Positions 45,886-53,422 of a stretch of DNA of 64,000 nucleotides are shown here, piece after piece. Position 1 is the first letter of the stretch, and every line of letters begins with the position of its first letter. Source of the DNA: Halopseudomonas laoshanensis (GTDB taxonomy: Bacteria > Pseudomonadota > Gammaproteobacteria > Pseudomonadales > Pseudomonadaceae); contig NZ_QOVF01000003.1 of the NCBI RefSeq assembly GCF_008365385.1, positions 310,001 to 374,000 on the forward strand, in the 5' to 3' direction. The notes under the pieces are model-generated. The model ran no database searches and was not told the origin of the DNA. It saw nothing but the letters and a program-made list of their open reading frames with translations. A program made the translations under genes and the position numbers.

Positions 45886-46926
45886 TTACTTGAGCACCGG
45901 TTCTGCGGGCAGAAAGTCCAGGGTGTAAACGTCCTTGATATCCAGGTCGGCAGATACCAGCTCGGCTTCCAGCATGAAGTCATGCAGGGCCTTCCAGCGC
46001 TCATCGGTCATCACGCCGATACCGCCGGTCTCGGCATCACCGCCGGTGACCAGGCCATGCTCCTTCATCTTGTCGATGCCGTAGGCAATCTGAGCGTCGG
46101 TCATTTGCGGGTTTTCCTGCTTGATCAGCTCGTTACCCGGCGCCGGATCGGCAAAATAGCTGGCCCAGCCTTCCATGCTCGCCTGCACAAAACGGCGGAC
46201 CAGATCGGGGTTTTCCTCGATCATCTTGTCTGTGGTTTCGATGGTAGTGGCATAGGCGGGGTAGCCATGATCAGCCAGCAGGAAGACCGAGGGCTCGATG
46301 CCGCCCTGCTTGATTGCGTAAGGTTCGGAAGACAGGTAACCCTGCTGGACGATCTTCGGATCAGCCATGAACGGCGCCACGCTGAAGGTATAGGGGCGGG
46401 TCACGTCATCGGTAAAACCATATTCGGCCTTCAGCCAGGGCCAGAAGGTAGTGTGGGCGAAGGCGGCCAGATACACCGGCAGGTTCTCTTCCTTGATCTG
46501 TTCGATGGATGTGACGTTGGGGTGCGCGATCAGCGACTGCGGATCACCCTGAAAGGCTGCGGCGACCGTTTGCACCGGCAGACCTTCTTCCCTGGCCTTG
46601 ACGTTGCCGATGGGATAACCCATGGAGAAATCGCGACGCCCGGCCACCAGCAACTGCATGCCGTTAACCTGTGGCCCGCCCATCTGAATGGACACATTCA
46701 GGCCGTGTTTTTCGTAGATACCCGTGGCCTTGGCCTGATAGAAACCGCCATGTTCGGCCTGGGCGTACCAGTTGGTGCCGAATACGATCTTGTCCAGTTC
46801 CTCGGCAGACACGCCGGGCGCCACTGCGACGCCAGTCAGCAGCAGACCTGCCATGAGTGACAGAGCGCTTTTGTTGTTAGCCGCACCTGTTGCGGCAGCA
46901 ACTGCCGGTTTTTTTCCATAACGCAT
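45886..46926 (-). CDS. ABC transporter substrate-binding protein (NMT1/THI5-like)
   Basis: A 346-residue periplasmic protein whose signal peptide ends near ATGVSA. The mature start is FGTNWYAQAEHGGFYQAKATGIYEKHGLNVSIQMGGPQVNGMQLLVAGRRDFSMGYPIGN. It is a close paralogue of the orphan binding protein at 49.7 kb. It heads the operon binding protein, ATPase, permease, DMT. Two strong RutR-like sites are upstream (46955-46970 and 47028-47043). The ligand is unknown but probably a nucleobase-type compound. Confidence 0.9.
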   Translation of the reverse strand: MRYGKKPAVAAATGAANNKSALSLMAGLLLTGVAVAPGVSAEELDKIVFGTNWYAQAEHGGFYQAKATGIYEKHGLNVSIQMGGPQVNGMQLLVAGRRDFSMGYPIGNVKAREEGLPVQTVAAAFQGDPQSLIAHPNVTSIEQIKEENLPVYLAAFAHTTFWPWLKAEYGFTDDVTRPYTFSVAPFMADPKIVQQGYLSSEPYAIKQGGIEPSVFLLADHGYPAYATTIETTDKMIEENPDLVRRFVQASMEGWASYFADPAPGNELIKQENPQMTDAQIAYGIDKMKEHGLVTGGDAETGGIGVMTDERWKALHDFMLEAELVSADLDIKDVYTLDFLPAEPVLK

Positions 46927-46954
46927 TAGACTTACTCCGCATGATTTAAATTAG

Positions 46955-46970
46955 CTGACCAGTTAATCAA
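46955..46970. promoter_or_regulatory. RutR-like operator (site b)
   Basis: CTGACCAGTTAATCAA, 29 bases before the binding-protein start. It is nearly identical to the sites at 51735 and 60920. Confidence 0.72.
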
Positions 46971-47027
46971 TATTTGGAGTAGAGCAAGCACCGTGCCATA
47001 AGGCTGAAAGCGCTTGTTTTCTATTTC

Positions 47028-47043
47028 CTGATCATTTGGTCAG
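47028..47043. promoter_or_regulatory. RutR-like operator (site c)
   Basis: CTGATCATTTGGTCAG, a palindrome with one mismatch. The right half TGGTCAG is the complement of the CTGACCA half-site and matches the E. coli RutR half-site TGGTCAA closely. Confidence 0.7.
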
Positions 47044-47117
47044 TAAATTTATGCACCGGATTGCATCGGTCTTCGGCGTTTTGCACCTCAAGTGAACACA
47101 GTTATAACAGCCAGATG

Positions 47118-47771
47118 CTAGCGGGCGGCCTGTGCAGCCAGTTCAACCGAAGCCGGTTCCGGAATCACCTGCCCGGCGATACGTGCCACCCGGGCACCCA
47201 GCGCGTAGCCGATCGCCAGCTCGTGCGGATCGACTCCCAGGCGGCCGTCGAAGCCGGTGACCACTGAAGCGCCATAGGGCGAACCGCCGCTGCGGGTGTG
47301 GACCAGTTCCGGCACGCTGTGGGGCACGCCGACAATGATCATGCCGTGTTGCATGAAGGGCATCAGCAGCGACATCAGAGTCATTTCATTGCCCGAGTGC
47401 ATGCCGCCGGTAGAGGTGAAAGCGGCGCCAACCTTTCCAATCAGCGCGCCCTGGCGCCACAGCGGGGCGATCTCGTCGATAAAGGCGCGCAGTGGCGTGC
47501 TCATCAGGCCATAACGAGTGGGCGAACCCCAGATGATACCGGTAGCCCATTCCAGATCTTCCGCGCAGGCCTGTGGCAGGTCGCGGAACTCCGTTTGCGC
47601 GGCGATAAAGTCGACCCGTGAGGGGTCGACGCTGAACTCCGGTTCACTCAGTGCCACCCGACAAAGGCGCACTTCGGCACCCTCTTCCCGCGCGCCCTCC
47701 GCAATTTTTTTCGCCAGGGTCAGGGTACTGCCGTAGCGCGAGTCCACGATCACGGTGATGTGTGAGGTCAT
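47118..47771 (-). CDS. NAD(P)H-dependent flavodoxin-like reductase (WrbA-like)
   Basis: A 217-residue flavodoxin-fold protein. The FMN phosphate loop is DSRYGSTLTLAKKIAEGA near 11-27, and GIIWGSPTRYGLMSTPLRAFIDE and STGGMHSGNEMTLMSLLMPFMQHGM are WrbA-type. It would reduce quinones or supply FMNH2/electrons. Its start codon sits at the edge of a palindrome (TTAACTG-CTC-CAGTTAA) that shares CCAGTTAATC with the operator family, so repression by the same regulator is plausible. It is divergent from the oxygenase gene. Confidence 0.87.
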   Translation of the reverse strand: MTSHITVIVDSRYGSTLTLAKKIAEGAREEGAEVRLCRVALSEPEFSVDPSRVDFIAAQTEFRDLPQACAEDLEWATGIIWGSPTRYGLMSTPLRAFIDEIAPLWRQGALIGKVGAAFTSTGGMHSGNEMTLMSLLMPFMQHGMIIVGVPHSVPELVHTRSGGSPYGASVVTGFDGRLGVDPHELAIGYALGARVARIAGQVIPEPASVELAAQAAR

Positions 47772-47791
47772 TAACTGCTCCAGTTAATCCA
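47771..47791. promoter_or_regulatory. Operator-like palindrome (site d) at reductase start
   Basis: TTAACTG-CTC-CAGTTAA (47771-47787) is a perfect 7+3+7 palindrome overlapping the ribosome site of the reductase. It shares CCAGTTAATC with site b. Confidence 0.5.
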
Positions 47792-47856
47792 GATGAATTT
47801 GCCTGTAGAGTGGTTTTGCAACCCGCATGCCATGAACTGGCATATATCGTGAATAA

Positions 47857-47871
47857 CTGACCGTTCGGACA
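47857..47871. promoter_or_regulatory. RutR-like operator (site e)
   Basis: CTGACCGTTCGGACA: TGACCG and CGGACA are inverted halves separated by TT, 25 bases before the oxygenase start. It is a variant of the CTGACCA operator. Confidence 0.6.
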
Positions 47872-47895
47872 TGAATTTATTGGAGGCACAAAATC

Positions 47896-48861
47896 ATGCT
47901 GGTAACTGATGCGCCCTCGGCGCTGCCGGTGATTGATCTGTCAGCGCTGCGCGGCGACGTGCAGGCAGACAAGCTGGAGACCGGTCGGCAGTTGCGCGAT
48001 GCCTGTCTGCATACCGGTTTTTTCTACATTTCCGGGCACGGCATTCCGGACCCGTTGATCGACCTGGTGTTCGCCGAATCGCGGGCGTTTTTCGACCAGC
48101 CGGTGGCGGAAAAGCAGAAGGTTGACAAGGCCAGCTCCGCGGCCAACCGCGGCTATGAAACGCTGGGCGGGCAAACCCTGGAGCCCGGCGCGCCGCCGGA
48201 CCTGAAGGAGGGTTTCTATATTGGCGAGGAATTGCCGGAAGACGATCCTCGGGTGCTGGCCGGCGGCTTCAATCTGGGGCCGAATCAGTGGCCACCCGCG
48301 TTGCCCGGCTTTCGCACGGCGATGGACAGTTACTTCGAGGCCATGCTGGCGCTGAGCGAGCGGATCATGGCGGGTCTCGCCCTGTCGCTGGATCTGCCGG
48401 AGGACTTTTTCGCCGATTTCTGCGAACAGCCCTTGGCTACGCTGCGTCTGCTGCACTACCCGCCGCAGCCAGCCAAACCGCTGCCGGGTGAAAAGGGCTG
48501 CGGCGCGCATACCGATTTCGGCGGGATCACCATCCTGTTGCTGGATGACAAGCCCGGGCTGCAGGTCTGGGATGCGACAGGTGATCGCTGGCTGGATGCA
48601 GCGCCGATTCCCGGCACCTTTGTAGTCAATCTGGGCGACATGATCGCGCGCTGGACCAATGATCGCTATCGCTCGACCCTGCACCGCGTGGTCAATACCT
48701 CGGGTACCGAGCGCTATTCGGTGCCGTTCTTCTACAGTGGTGCGCTGAATCACCAGGTGCGCTGCCTGCCGGCCTGTTTGGCCCCTGGCGAAAGCGCGAA
48801 ATATCCGCCGACCACAGTGGGCGAGCATCTGAAGGAGATGTACCGGAGGACCTATGTCTGA
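47896..48861 (+). CDS. Isopenicillin-N-synthase-family 2OG-Fe(II) oxygenase (paralogue 1)
   Basis: A 321-residue oxygenase. The N-terminal DIOX_N-type region (PVIDLSALRGD, then GFFYISGHGIP) is followed by the jelly roll. The iron ligands are H205, D207 (AHTDFG) and H263 (TLHRV), with R273/S275 (RYS) for 2-oxoglutarate. Fungal thymine 7-hydroxylase belongs to this family, and the nucleobase setting suggests an analogous hydroxylase. GGAGG precedes the ATG. It overlaps the alpha/beta hydrolase gene by eight bases, which suggests sequential steps. Confidence 0.9.
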   Translation: MLVTDAPSALPVIDLSALRGDVQADKLETGRQLRDACLHTGFFYISGHGIPDPLIDLVFAESRAFFDQPVAEKQKVDKASSAANRGYETLGGQTLEPGAPPDLKEGFYIGEELPEDDPRVLAGGFNLGPNQWPPALPGFRTAMDSYFEAMLALSERIMAGLALSLDLPEDFFADFCEQPLATLRLLHYPPQPAKPLPGEKGCGAHTDFGGITILLLDDKPGLQVWDATGDRWLDAAPIPGTFVVNLGDMIARWTNDRYRSTLHRVVNTSGTERYSVPFFYSGALNHQVRCLPACLAPGESAKYPPTTVGEHLKEMYRRTYV

Positions 48862-49618
48862 ACGCAGACCGACGCTGGTATTGATCCACGGGGCCTGGGC
48901 TGGCAGTTGGGTGTGGGCGCAACTGACGCCGTTGCTGCAGGCACAGGGGTATGCGGTGCTGACGCCGGATATGCCGGGCTCGCCCCAGCACCCAGCGGCC
49001 CCAGAAAAGCTCTCGCTGCAGGGCTGCGTTGAGCATGTGCTGGATTGCTGCGCCGAGATCGACGCGCCAATCATGCTGGTCGGGCATTCCGGTGGTGGCG
49101 CCATCGTTACCCAGGTGGCCGAGCTGATGGCGGAGCGGGTGGTTGGGGTGATCTATATTGCCGGCATGATGCTGCCCTCCGGCAGCGGCTTTGCCGAGCT
49201 GGTCGCTGAACTGGTCAAGAGTGAACCGGCCGCTTCCGGCATTGGTCCTTACCTGCAATGGTCCGCTGACCGCAGCGCCTCCTGGGTGCCGGTTGAGGCG
49301 ATACGCGAAATATTTCTACAGGATCTGCCGGATGATCCGGCTCTGGCTGCGGCCGAGCGCTTCTCCTTGCAGCCTGAAGGGACGCGCACGCTGGTGCCGG
49401 TCTGGACGCAGGAGCGTTTCGGGCGCTTGCCGCGATTGTATGTCGAGGCCTTGCAGGATCGCTCGGTGGTCCTGACCGCGCAGCGCCGCATGCAGGCGTT
49501 GGTGCCGGGGGCAGAGGTAGTGAGTTTGGATACCGGCCACGTGCCTCAGGCATCAGCGCCCGATGTACTGGCCGAATTGATAGCGGCGTTCGCCTCGCGG
49601 CATGCCCTGAAAGAATGA
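48854..49618 (+). CDS. Alpha/beta hydrolase (EstC/salicylate-esterase-like)
   Basis: A 254-residue hydrolase. It has LVLIHGAWAGSWVW (oxyanion loop, residues 8-21), the nucleophile elbow GHSGGG (Ser near 78), and a late histidine in LDTGHVPQAS. The tail HVPQ.S.P..LA.LI is like plant-type esterases and hydroxynitrile lyase relatives. It is translationally coupled to oxygenase paralogue 1, so it may cleave that oxygenase's product. Confidence 0.88.
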   Translation: MSERRPTLVLIHGAWAGSWVWAQLTPLLQAQGYAVLTPDMPGSPQHPAAPEKLSLQGCVEHVLDCCAEIDAPIMLVGHSGGGAIVTQVAELMAERVVGVIYIAGMMLPSGSGFAELVAELVKSEPAASGIGPYLQWSADRSASWVPVEAIREIFLQDLPDDPALAAAERFSLQPEGTRTLVPVWTQERFGRLPRLYVEALQDRSVVLTAQRRMQALVPGAEVVSLDTGHVPQASAPDVLAELIAAFASRHALKE

Positions 49619-49620
49619 AA

Positions 49621-49654
49621 ACAACCCACCGCGCTCGACGGCGCGGTGGGTTGT
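49621..49654. terminator. Bidirectional intrinsic terminator
   Basis: ACAACCCACCGCGC (49621-49634) and GCGCGGTGGGTTGT (49641-49654) form a perfect 14-base stem with a six-base loop. It sits between convergent genes, with A-rich and T-containing flanks on both sides. Confidence 0.9.
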
Positions 49655-49668
49655 CGGTTTAACCGCGA

Positions 49669-50658
49669 TTATTCTTCTGTGTAGAGCGCGTCAACAAAGC
49701 GCAGATCGAAGGCTTTTTCCCAGTCCAGATCTTCCGGCAGGGTGCCGGCCTTGACCATGTCCTTGAAGAACAGCTCCCAGCGCTCACGGGTCATGATGCC
49801 GTACTGACCATCGGCGGCGTCACCTGAGAGCAGCATGCCTTCTTCCTGCATCTTGTCCTTGCTGTAAGCCAGCAGATCATCTGCCATCTCCGGGTTGTCC
49901 TCCTTGATCAGCGCGTTGGCCGGTGCCGGATCCTCAAAGTAGGCGGCCCAGCCCTTGGCCGTGGCGGCGACCATGTTCTGTACCAGCTCTGGATTCTCTT
50001 CAATCAGCTTCTGAGTGGTGTCCAGCGTTGCGGAATAGGCATTCCAGCCGTAATCGGCCAGCAGCAGGCTCTGGGCTTCAACGCCTTCCTTGGCAAGGAA
50101 GTAGCCATCGTTGGTGACATAGCCCTGTTGCACCGCCTGTTCGTCGGCGATGAAGGGGCCAAAGCTGTAGTCATAGGCTCGCAGTTGATCATCGGTAAAG
50201 CCGTATTCGGCTTTCAGCCACGGCCAGTAAGCCACGCGGCCGGCGGTTGGAATGCGCAGGCCCTTGCCCTTCAAATCCTCCAACGAGTCGTTGCCCACTC
50301 CGCTATGGGCGACCAGCGATTGTGGATCCTTCTGGAAGAACGCGGCGACGGTAACCAGCGGAATATCCTGCTGGACTGCGTTCAGTGATTGCAGCGCGTA
50401 GCCCATGCTGAAATCACTCTTGCCGCCCATCAGCAACTGCACGTTATTGACCTGCGGACCACCCATGCGGATGGTCACGTCCAGGCCATGTTCTTCGTAG
50501 ATGCCCATGGCCTTGGCGGCATACAGCCCCCCGTGCTCAGCCTGGGCGTACCAGGTGGTGATAACGGTCACGGGGGTCAGTTCGTCGGCACTGGCGGTCA
50601 GGCTGGTAAGGCCCAATCCCAGTGTCAGGGCAAGGGCGAGTCGGCTCTTGTTGTGCAT
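49669..50658 (-). CDS. Orphan ABC substrate-binding protein (NMT1/THI5-like)
   Basis: A 329-residue periplasmic protein with a signal peptide ending near ASA (residue 24). The mature start TTWYAQAEHGGLYAAKAMGIYEEHGLDVTIRMGGPQVNNVQLLMGGKSDFSMGYALQS is nearly the same as the 46-kb binding protein. No ATPase or permease follows: it is the second gene of the operon led by oxygenase paralogue 2. It may therefore dock on the 44-46 kb transporter. The ATG at 50658 has AGGAG nine bases upstream. Confidence 0.9.
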   Translation of the reverse strand: MHNKSRLALALTLGLGLTSLTASADELTPVTVITTWYAQAEHGGLYAAKAMGIYEEHGLDVTIRMGGPQVNNVQLLMGGKSDFSMGYALQSLNAVQQDIPLVTVAAFFQKDPQSLVAHSGVGNDSLEDLKGKGLRIPTAGRVAYWPWLKAEYGFTDDQLRAYDYSFGPFIADEQAVQQGYVTNDGYFLAKEGVEAQSLLLADYGWNAYSATLDTTQKLIEENPELVQNMVAATAKGWAAYFEDPAPANALIKEDNPEMADDLLAYSKDKMQEEGMLLSGDAADGQYGIMTRERWELFFKDMVKAGTLPEDLDWEKAFDLRFVDALYTEE

Positions 50659-50683
50659 GGTTGAAACTCCTGGGTTGATGTTT

Positions 50684-51625
50684 TCAGTAGGTGGCATTCA
50701 GGCGTTGCAGGAGGTGTTCCCCTGCGGAAATTGGTGGGTAGCGCACCGGATTGCTGGCGTCGGTGCAGCTGTCGATACATTCGATATTGGCGTTCTTGTT
50801 CGGGTGACAGAAAAACGCGATCGAGTAGCGGTGGCGGTGCATCGCGGCCTTGGGCACGTTGACCCGATGCGGGGTTGAGCAGAACACATGGTTGGTCCAG
50901 CGGTGCATCAGGTCGCCGGTGTTGATCACCACCGTGCCCGGAATCGGTGTGGCCTGGACCCATTCACCCTGGCGAGTGCAGACTTCCAGCCCGCCGGCGT
51001 CGTCTTGGAACAGCAAAGTGATGCTGCCGTAATCGGTATGCGCACCGGCGCGACTCTCCCCCTGCTCGGCGATAAAGCCCTCTGGCAGTGGCGGGTAGTG
51101 CAGCAGCCGCAGGGTGTGATGGTGCAGGTCATGCGCGTTAACGAAAAAATTGTCCGGTTGGTCAAGTGCGACCGCGAAGGCCTCCAGAATGCGGTCTGCA
51201 GTGGTGATGCAATCCGACAGGAAAGTCTCGACGTGCTCACGGAATTCGGGCTGATCCGCAGGCCAGAGATTACGCGCCGCGCTGGCGTCGCGATCTTCCG
51301 GAGCGGCGTTGAAGGCCTCTTTCAGGTCACCCGGTTTGCTCGGATCCAGGCGCTCGCGGCGCACACCGACATAGCCTCTGTTGCTCTGCGCATTTTGCCA
51401 GGCCACCGATTGCTTGATCTCATCAGGCAAGGCAAAGAAATCCTTTGAGGCCTGAAAAGCCTCGCTGACACTGGCTTGCGGCATACCGCAATTGGCCAGG
51501 TAGAAGAACCCCCACTGGCTGCTGGCTTCGCGCATCTGCGCAGCAACCTGTTGTCTGGCAGTCGGGTCGCCCTGGATAAAAGGGCCAAAGTCGATAATCG
51601 GAATGGATAGTGCTTGTTCGCTCAT
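50684..51625 (-). CDS. Isopenicillin-N-synthase-family 2OG-Fe(II) oxygenase (paralogue 2)
   Basis: A 313-residue oxygenase. The iron ligands are H196, D198 (AHTDYGS) and H253 (TPHRV), with R266/S268 (RYS) for 2-oxoglutarate. N-terminal IPIIDFGPF and WGFFYLANCGMP are family-typical. It is followed by the orphan binding protein on the same transcript. The operator CTGACCAGATAATCAG lies upstream. The three paralogues share the fold but differ in the 80-140 region, so they probably have different substrates. Confidence 0.9.
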   Translation of the reverse strand: MSEQALSIPIIDFGPFIQGDPTARQQVAAQMREASSQWGFFYLANCGMPQASVSEAFQASKDFFALPDEIKQSVAWQNAQSNRGYVGVRRERLDPSKPGDLKEAFNAAPEDRDASAARNLWPADQPEFREHVETFLSDCITTADRILEAFAVALDQPDNFFVNAHDLHHHTLRLLHYPPLPEGFIAEQGESRAGAHTDYGSITLLFQDDAGGLEVCTRQGEWVQATPIPGTVVINTGDLMHRWTNHVFCSTPHRVNVPKAAMHRHRYSIAFFCHPNKNANIECIDSCTDASNPVRYPPISAGEHLLQRLNATY

Positions 51626-51734
51626 AGGTGTATCTCCGGGATGCTGTAATGGGCCATGTGCCCTCGCGAATATCGCTGCGAAAACGGTCCCTGGTTTAGC
51701 CCCGGTTGTGCTACAAAAGCGGGTGGCTCATAAC

Positions 51735-51750
51735 CTGACCAGATAATCAG
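51735..51750. promoter_or_regulatory. RutR-like operator (site f)
   Basis: CTGACCAGATAATCAG, between divergent oxygenase paralogue 2 and the 8-oxoguanine-deaminase-like gene. It is one of the clearest matches to the recurring motif. Confidence 0.75.
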
Positions 51751-51776
51751 GAATTTAAAAGCAAGGGGTGTGCCAT

Positions 51777-51807
51777 GCCCGGAAAGAGGCTTTATACGGG
51801 CTTTTTT
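51777..51807 (+). terminator. Terminator-like stem in amidohydrolase leader
   Basis: GCCCG (51777-51781) and CGGGC (51797-51801) close a stem with an inner AAAG/CTTT pair, and TTTTTT follows directly at 51802-51807. On the plus strand this could end a short transcript or act as an attenuator about 200 bases before the start codon. Confidence 0.55.
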
Positions 51808-52005
51808 GCGTCATTCAGAGGCGCACCTGCACTGACCTGGACCGCTAATCCGTCAGGGGCACCAAATAATGGCTGTTTCCGCTGGCCGCAGGCCGGCCTC
51901 GGTCTTGCATTCGCACTGGCGCGGAGCCGAGTCCTGCAAGGTTAGGAGCCTCCGTTACTGAACACTTCGTTATTGAATACGTTGAATTGGCCAAGGAAAT
52001 TGAAT

Positions 52006-53373
52006 ATGAGCAAGACCCTGTTACTCAAAAATGCCCACCTGATCGCAACCATGGATGATCAGCAGCGGGAGATTGCCGAAGGGTCGATACTGATCCGCGG
52101 CAACCGTATCGAGGCAGTGGGCCCGGTCGCTCAAATGCCCGATACGGCTGACCAGGTGATCGATATGAGCGGTCATATTCTGCTGCCAGGCCTGATCAAT
52201 ACGCATCACCACATGTTCCAGTCACTGACCCGCGCGCTCCCGGCCGCGCAGGATGCCGAGCTATTTGACTGGCTGACCGCACTGTTTCCGGTCTGGCAGA
52301 ACATCACTCCGGCGATGCAGCGCGCCGCTACGCGCACGGCCATGGCCGAACTGATGCTGTCTGGCTGCACCACGGCGGCAGACCATGCCTACCTGTACGT
52401 CAACGGTACGCGCCTGGATGACAGCGTTCAGGCAGCCCAGGAGATGGGCATGCGTTTTCATGCGGCGCGTGGCGCGATGAGCCTGGGTCAGAGCCAAGGC
52501 GGGCTGCCGCCGGACGCACTGGTTGAACAGGATGAGCAGGCGATTCTGCGCGAGATGCAGCGGGTGGTCGAAGAACTGCATGACGCCAGCCCGGATGCGA
52601 TGATTCGCGTGGCGCTGGCGCCCTGCTCGCCCTTTACCGTGACCACCGACTTGATGCGCGAAGCGGCGAGTCTGGCGCGCTCATACGGCGTGGGCCTGCA
52701 TACGCACACCGCCGAGAACAGCAAGGATCTGGCGTTCAGCAAGGAGCGCTACGGCATGACGCCGACCGAGTACACCGAGTCGGTGGGTTGGGTCGGCCCG
52801 GATGTGTGGCATGCCCACTGCGTACATCTGGATGAACCGGGCATCGCGCTGTTCGCGCGCACCGGTACCGGGGTCGCCCACTGCCCCTGCTCGAATATGC
52901 GCCTGGCCTCGGGCATAGCGCCGATCCGCAAGATGCGCGACGCCGGGGTCAAGGTCGGGCTGGGTGTGGACGGCAGCGCTTCGAATGACAGTAATCACCT
53001 GCTGGATGAAGCGCGCCTGGCGATGCTGTCGGCGCGGGTAAGAGATCAGAATCCGGGTGCCATGACCGCGCGCGAAGCGTTATATATTGCCACCCGTGGC
53101 GGCGCCGAGGTGCTCGGGCGGGATGATGTGATTGGCCGCATCGCACCGGGTTATTGCGCCGATATCATCGCTTTTCGTACCGATGACATCAGCATGGCCG
53201 GTGCCCAGAGTGATCCGTTGGCAGCGCTGGTGTTCTGCACGCCGCCACGGGTAGCGCACAGTTTTATCAACGGGCGGCAGGTGATCGAAGACGGGCAGCT
53301 ATTGACCCGCGAAGTGCCCTTGATTATCGAGGAGCATAATCGCCTGGCCATGGAGTTGTTGCAGGGGCGCTAG
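52006..53373 (+). CDS. Amidohydrolase, probable 8-oxoguanine deaminase
   Basis: A 455-residue amidohydrolase-fold deaminase of the AtzA/TrzN group. The metal ligands are H67 and H69 (NTHHHMFQ), a later HTHTAENSKD histidine, HAHCVHLD and D in VDGSASNDS. It resembles the Pseudomonas PA0142 group, an established 8-oxoguanine deaminase that yields urate. The ATG at 52006 is preceded by AAGGAAA. The RutR-like site f and a structured leader lie upstream. Hydrolysis of another aminopurine or triazine cannot be excluded. Confidence 0.87.
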   Translation: MSKTLLLKNAHLIATMDDQQREIAEGSILIRGNRIEAVGPVAQMPDTADQVIDMSGHILLPGLINTHHHMFQSLTRALPAAQDAELFDWLTALFPVWQNITPAMQRAATRTAMAELMLSGCTTAADHAYLYVNGTRLDDSVQAAQEMGMRFHAARGAMSLGQSQGGLPPDALVEQDEQAILREMQRVVEELHDASPDAMIRVALAPCSPFTVTTDLMREAASLARSYGVGLHTHTAENSKDLAFSKERYGMTPTEYTESVGWVGPDVWHAHCVHLDEPGIALFARTGTGVAHCPCSNMRLASGIAPIRKMRDAGVKVGLGVDGSASNDSNHLLDEARLAMLSARVRDQNPGAMTAREALYIATRGGAEVLGRDDVIGRIAPGYCADIIAFRTDDISMAGAQSDPLAALVFCTPPRVAHSFINGRQVIEDGQLLTREVPLIIEEHNRLAMELLQGR

Positions 53374-53386
53374 GTCTCGCAGCCCG

Positions 53387-53418
53387 CAGCCCGCAGCGCC
53401 TTGCGGTGCTGCGGGCTG
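53387..53418. terminator. Stem-loop between convergent genes
   Basis: CAGCCCGCAGC (53387-53397) and GCTGCGGGCTG (53408-53418) form a perfect 11-base stem with a ten-base loop between convergent genes. No T-run follows, so termination is plausible but unproven. Confidence 0.5.
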
Positions 53419-53422
53419 GAAT

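Larger units (their letters stand above)
51626..52005. promoter_or_regulatory. Divergent promoter region with operator and structured leader
   Basis: No gene is evident in these 380 bases. They hold the RutR-like site at 51735, a terminator-like stem ending in six Ts at 51777-51807, and paired segments that could form a pseudoknot at 51898-51940. The leader of the amidohydrolase gene is thus long and structured. Confidence 0.55.

Noticed and set aside
47941-49104. A 387-codon minus-strand frame opposite oxygenase paralogue 1
   Set aside because: The plus strand has the complete iron site and a strong ribosome site. The antisense product has no recognisable domain.
53374-53422. GC-rich repeats AGCCCGCAGCCCGCAGC as a tandem-repeat locus
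   Set aside because: The two units are part of the stem-loop between convergent genes, so a terminator-like structure explains them.
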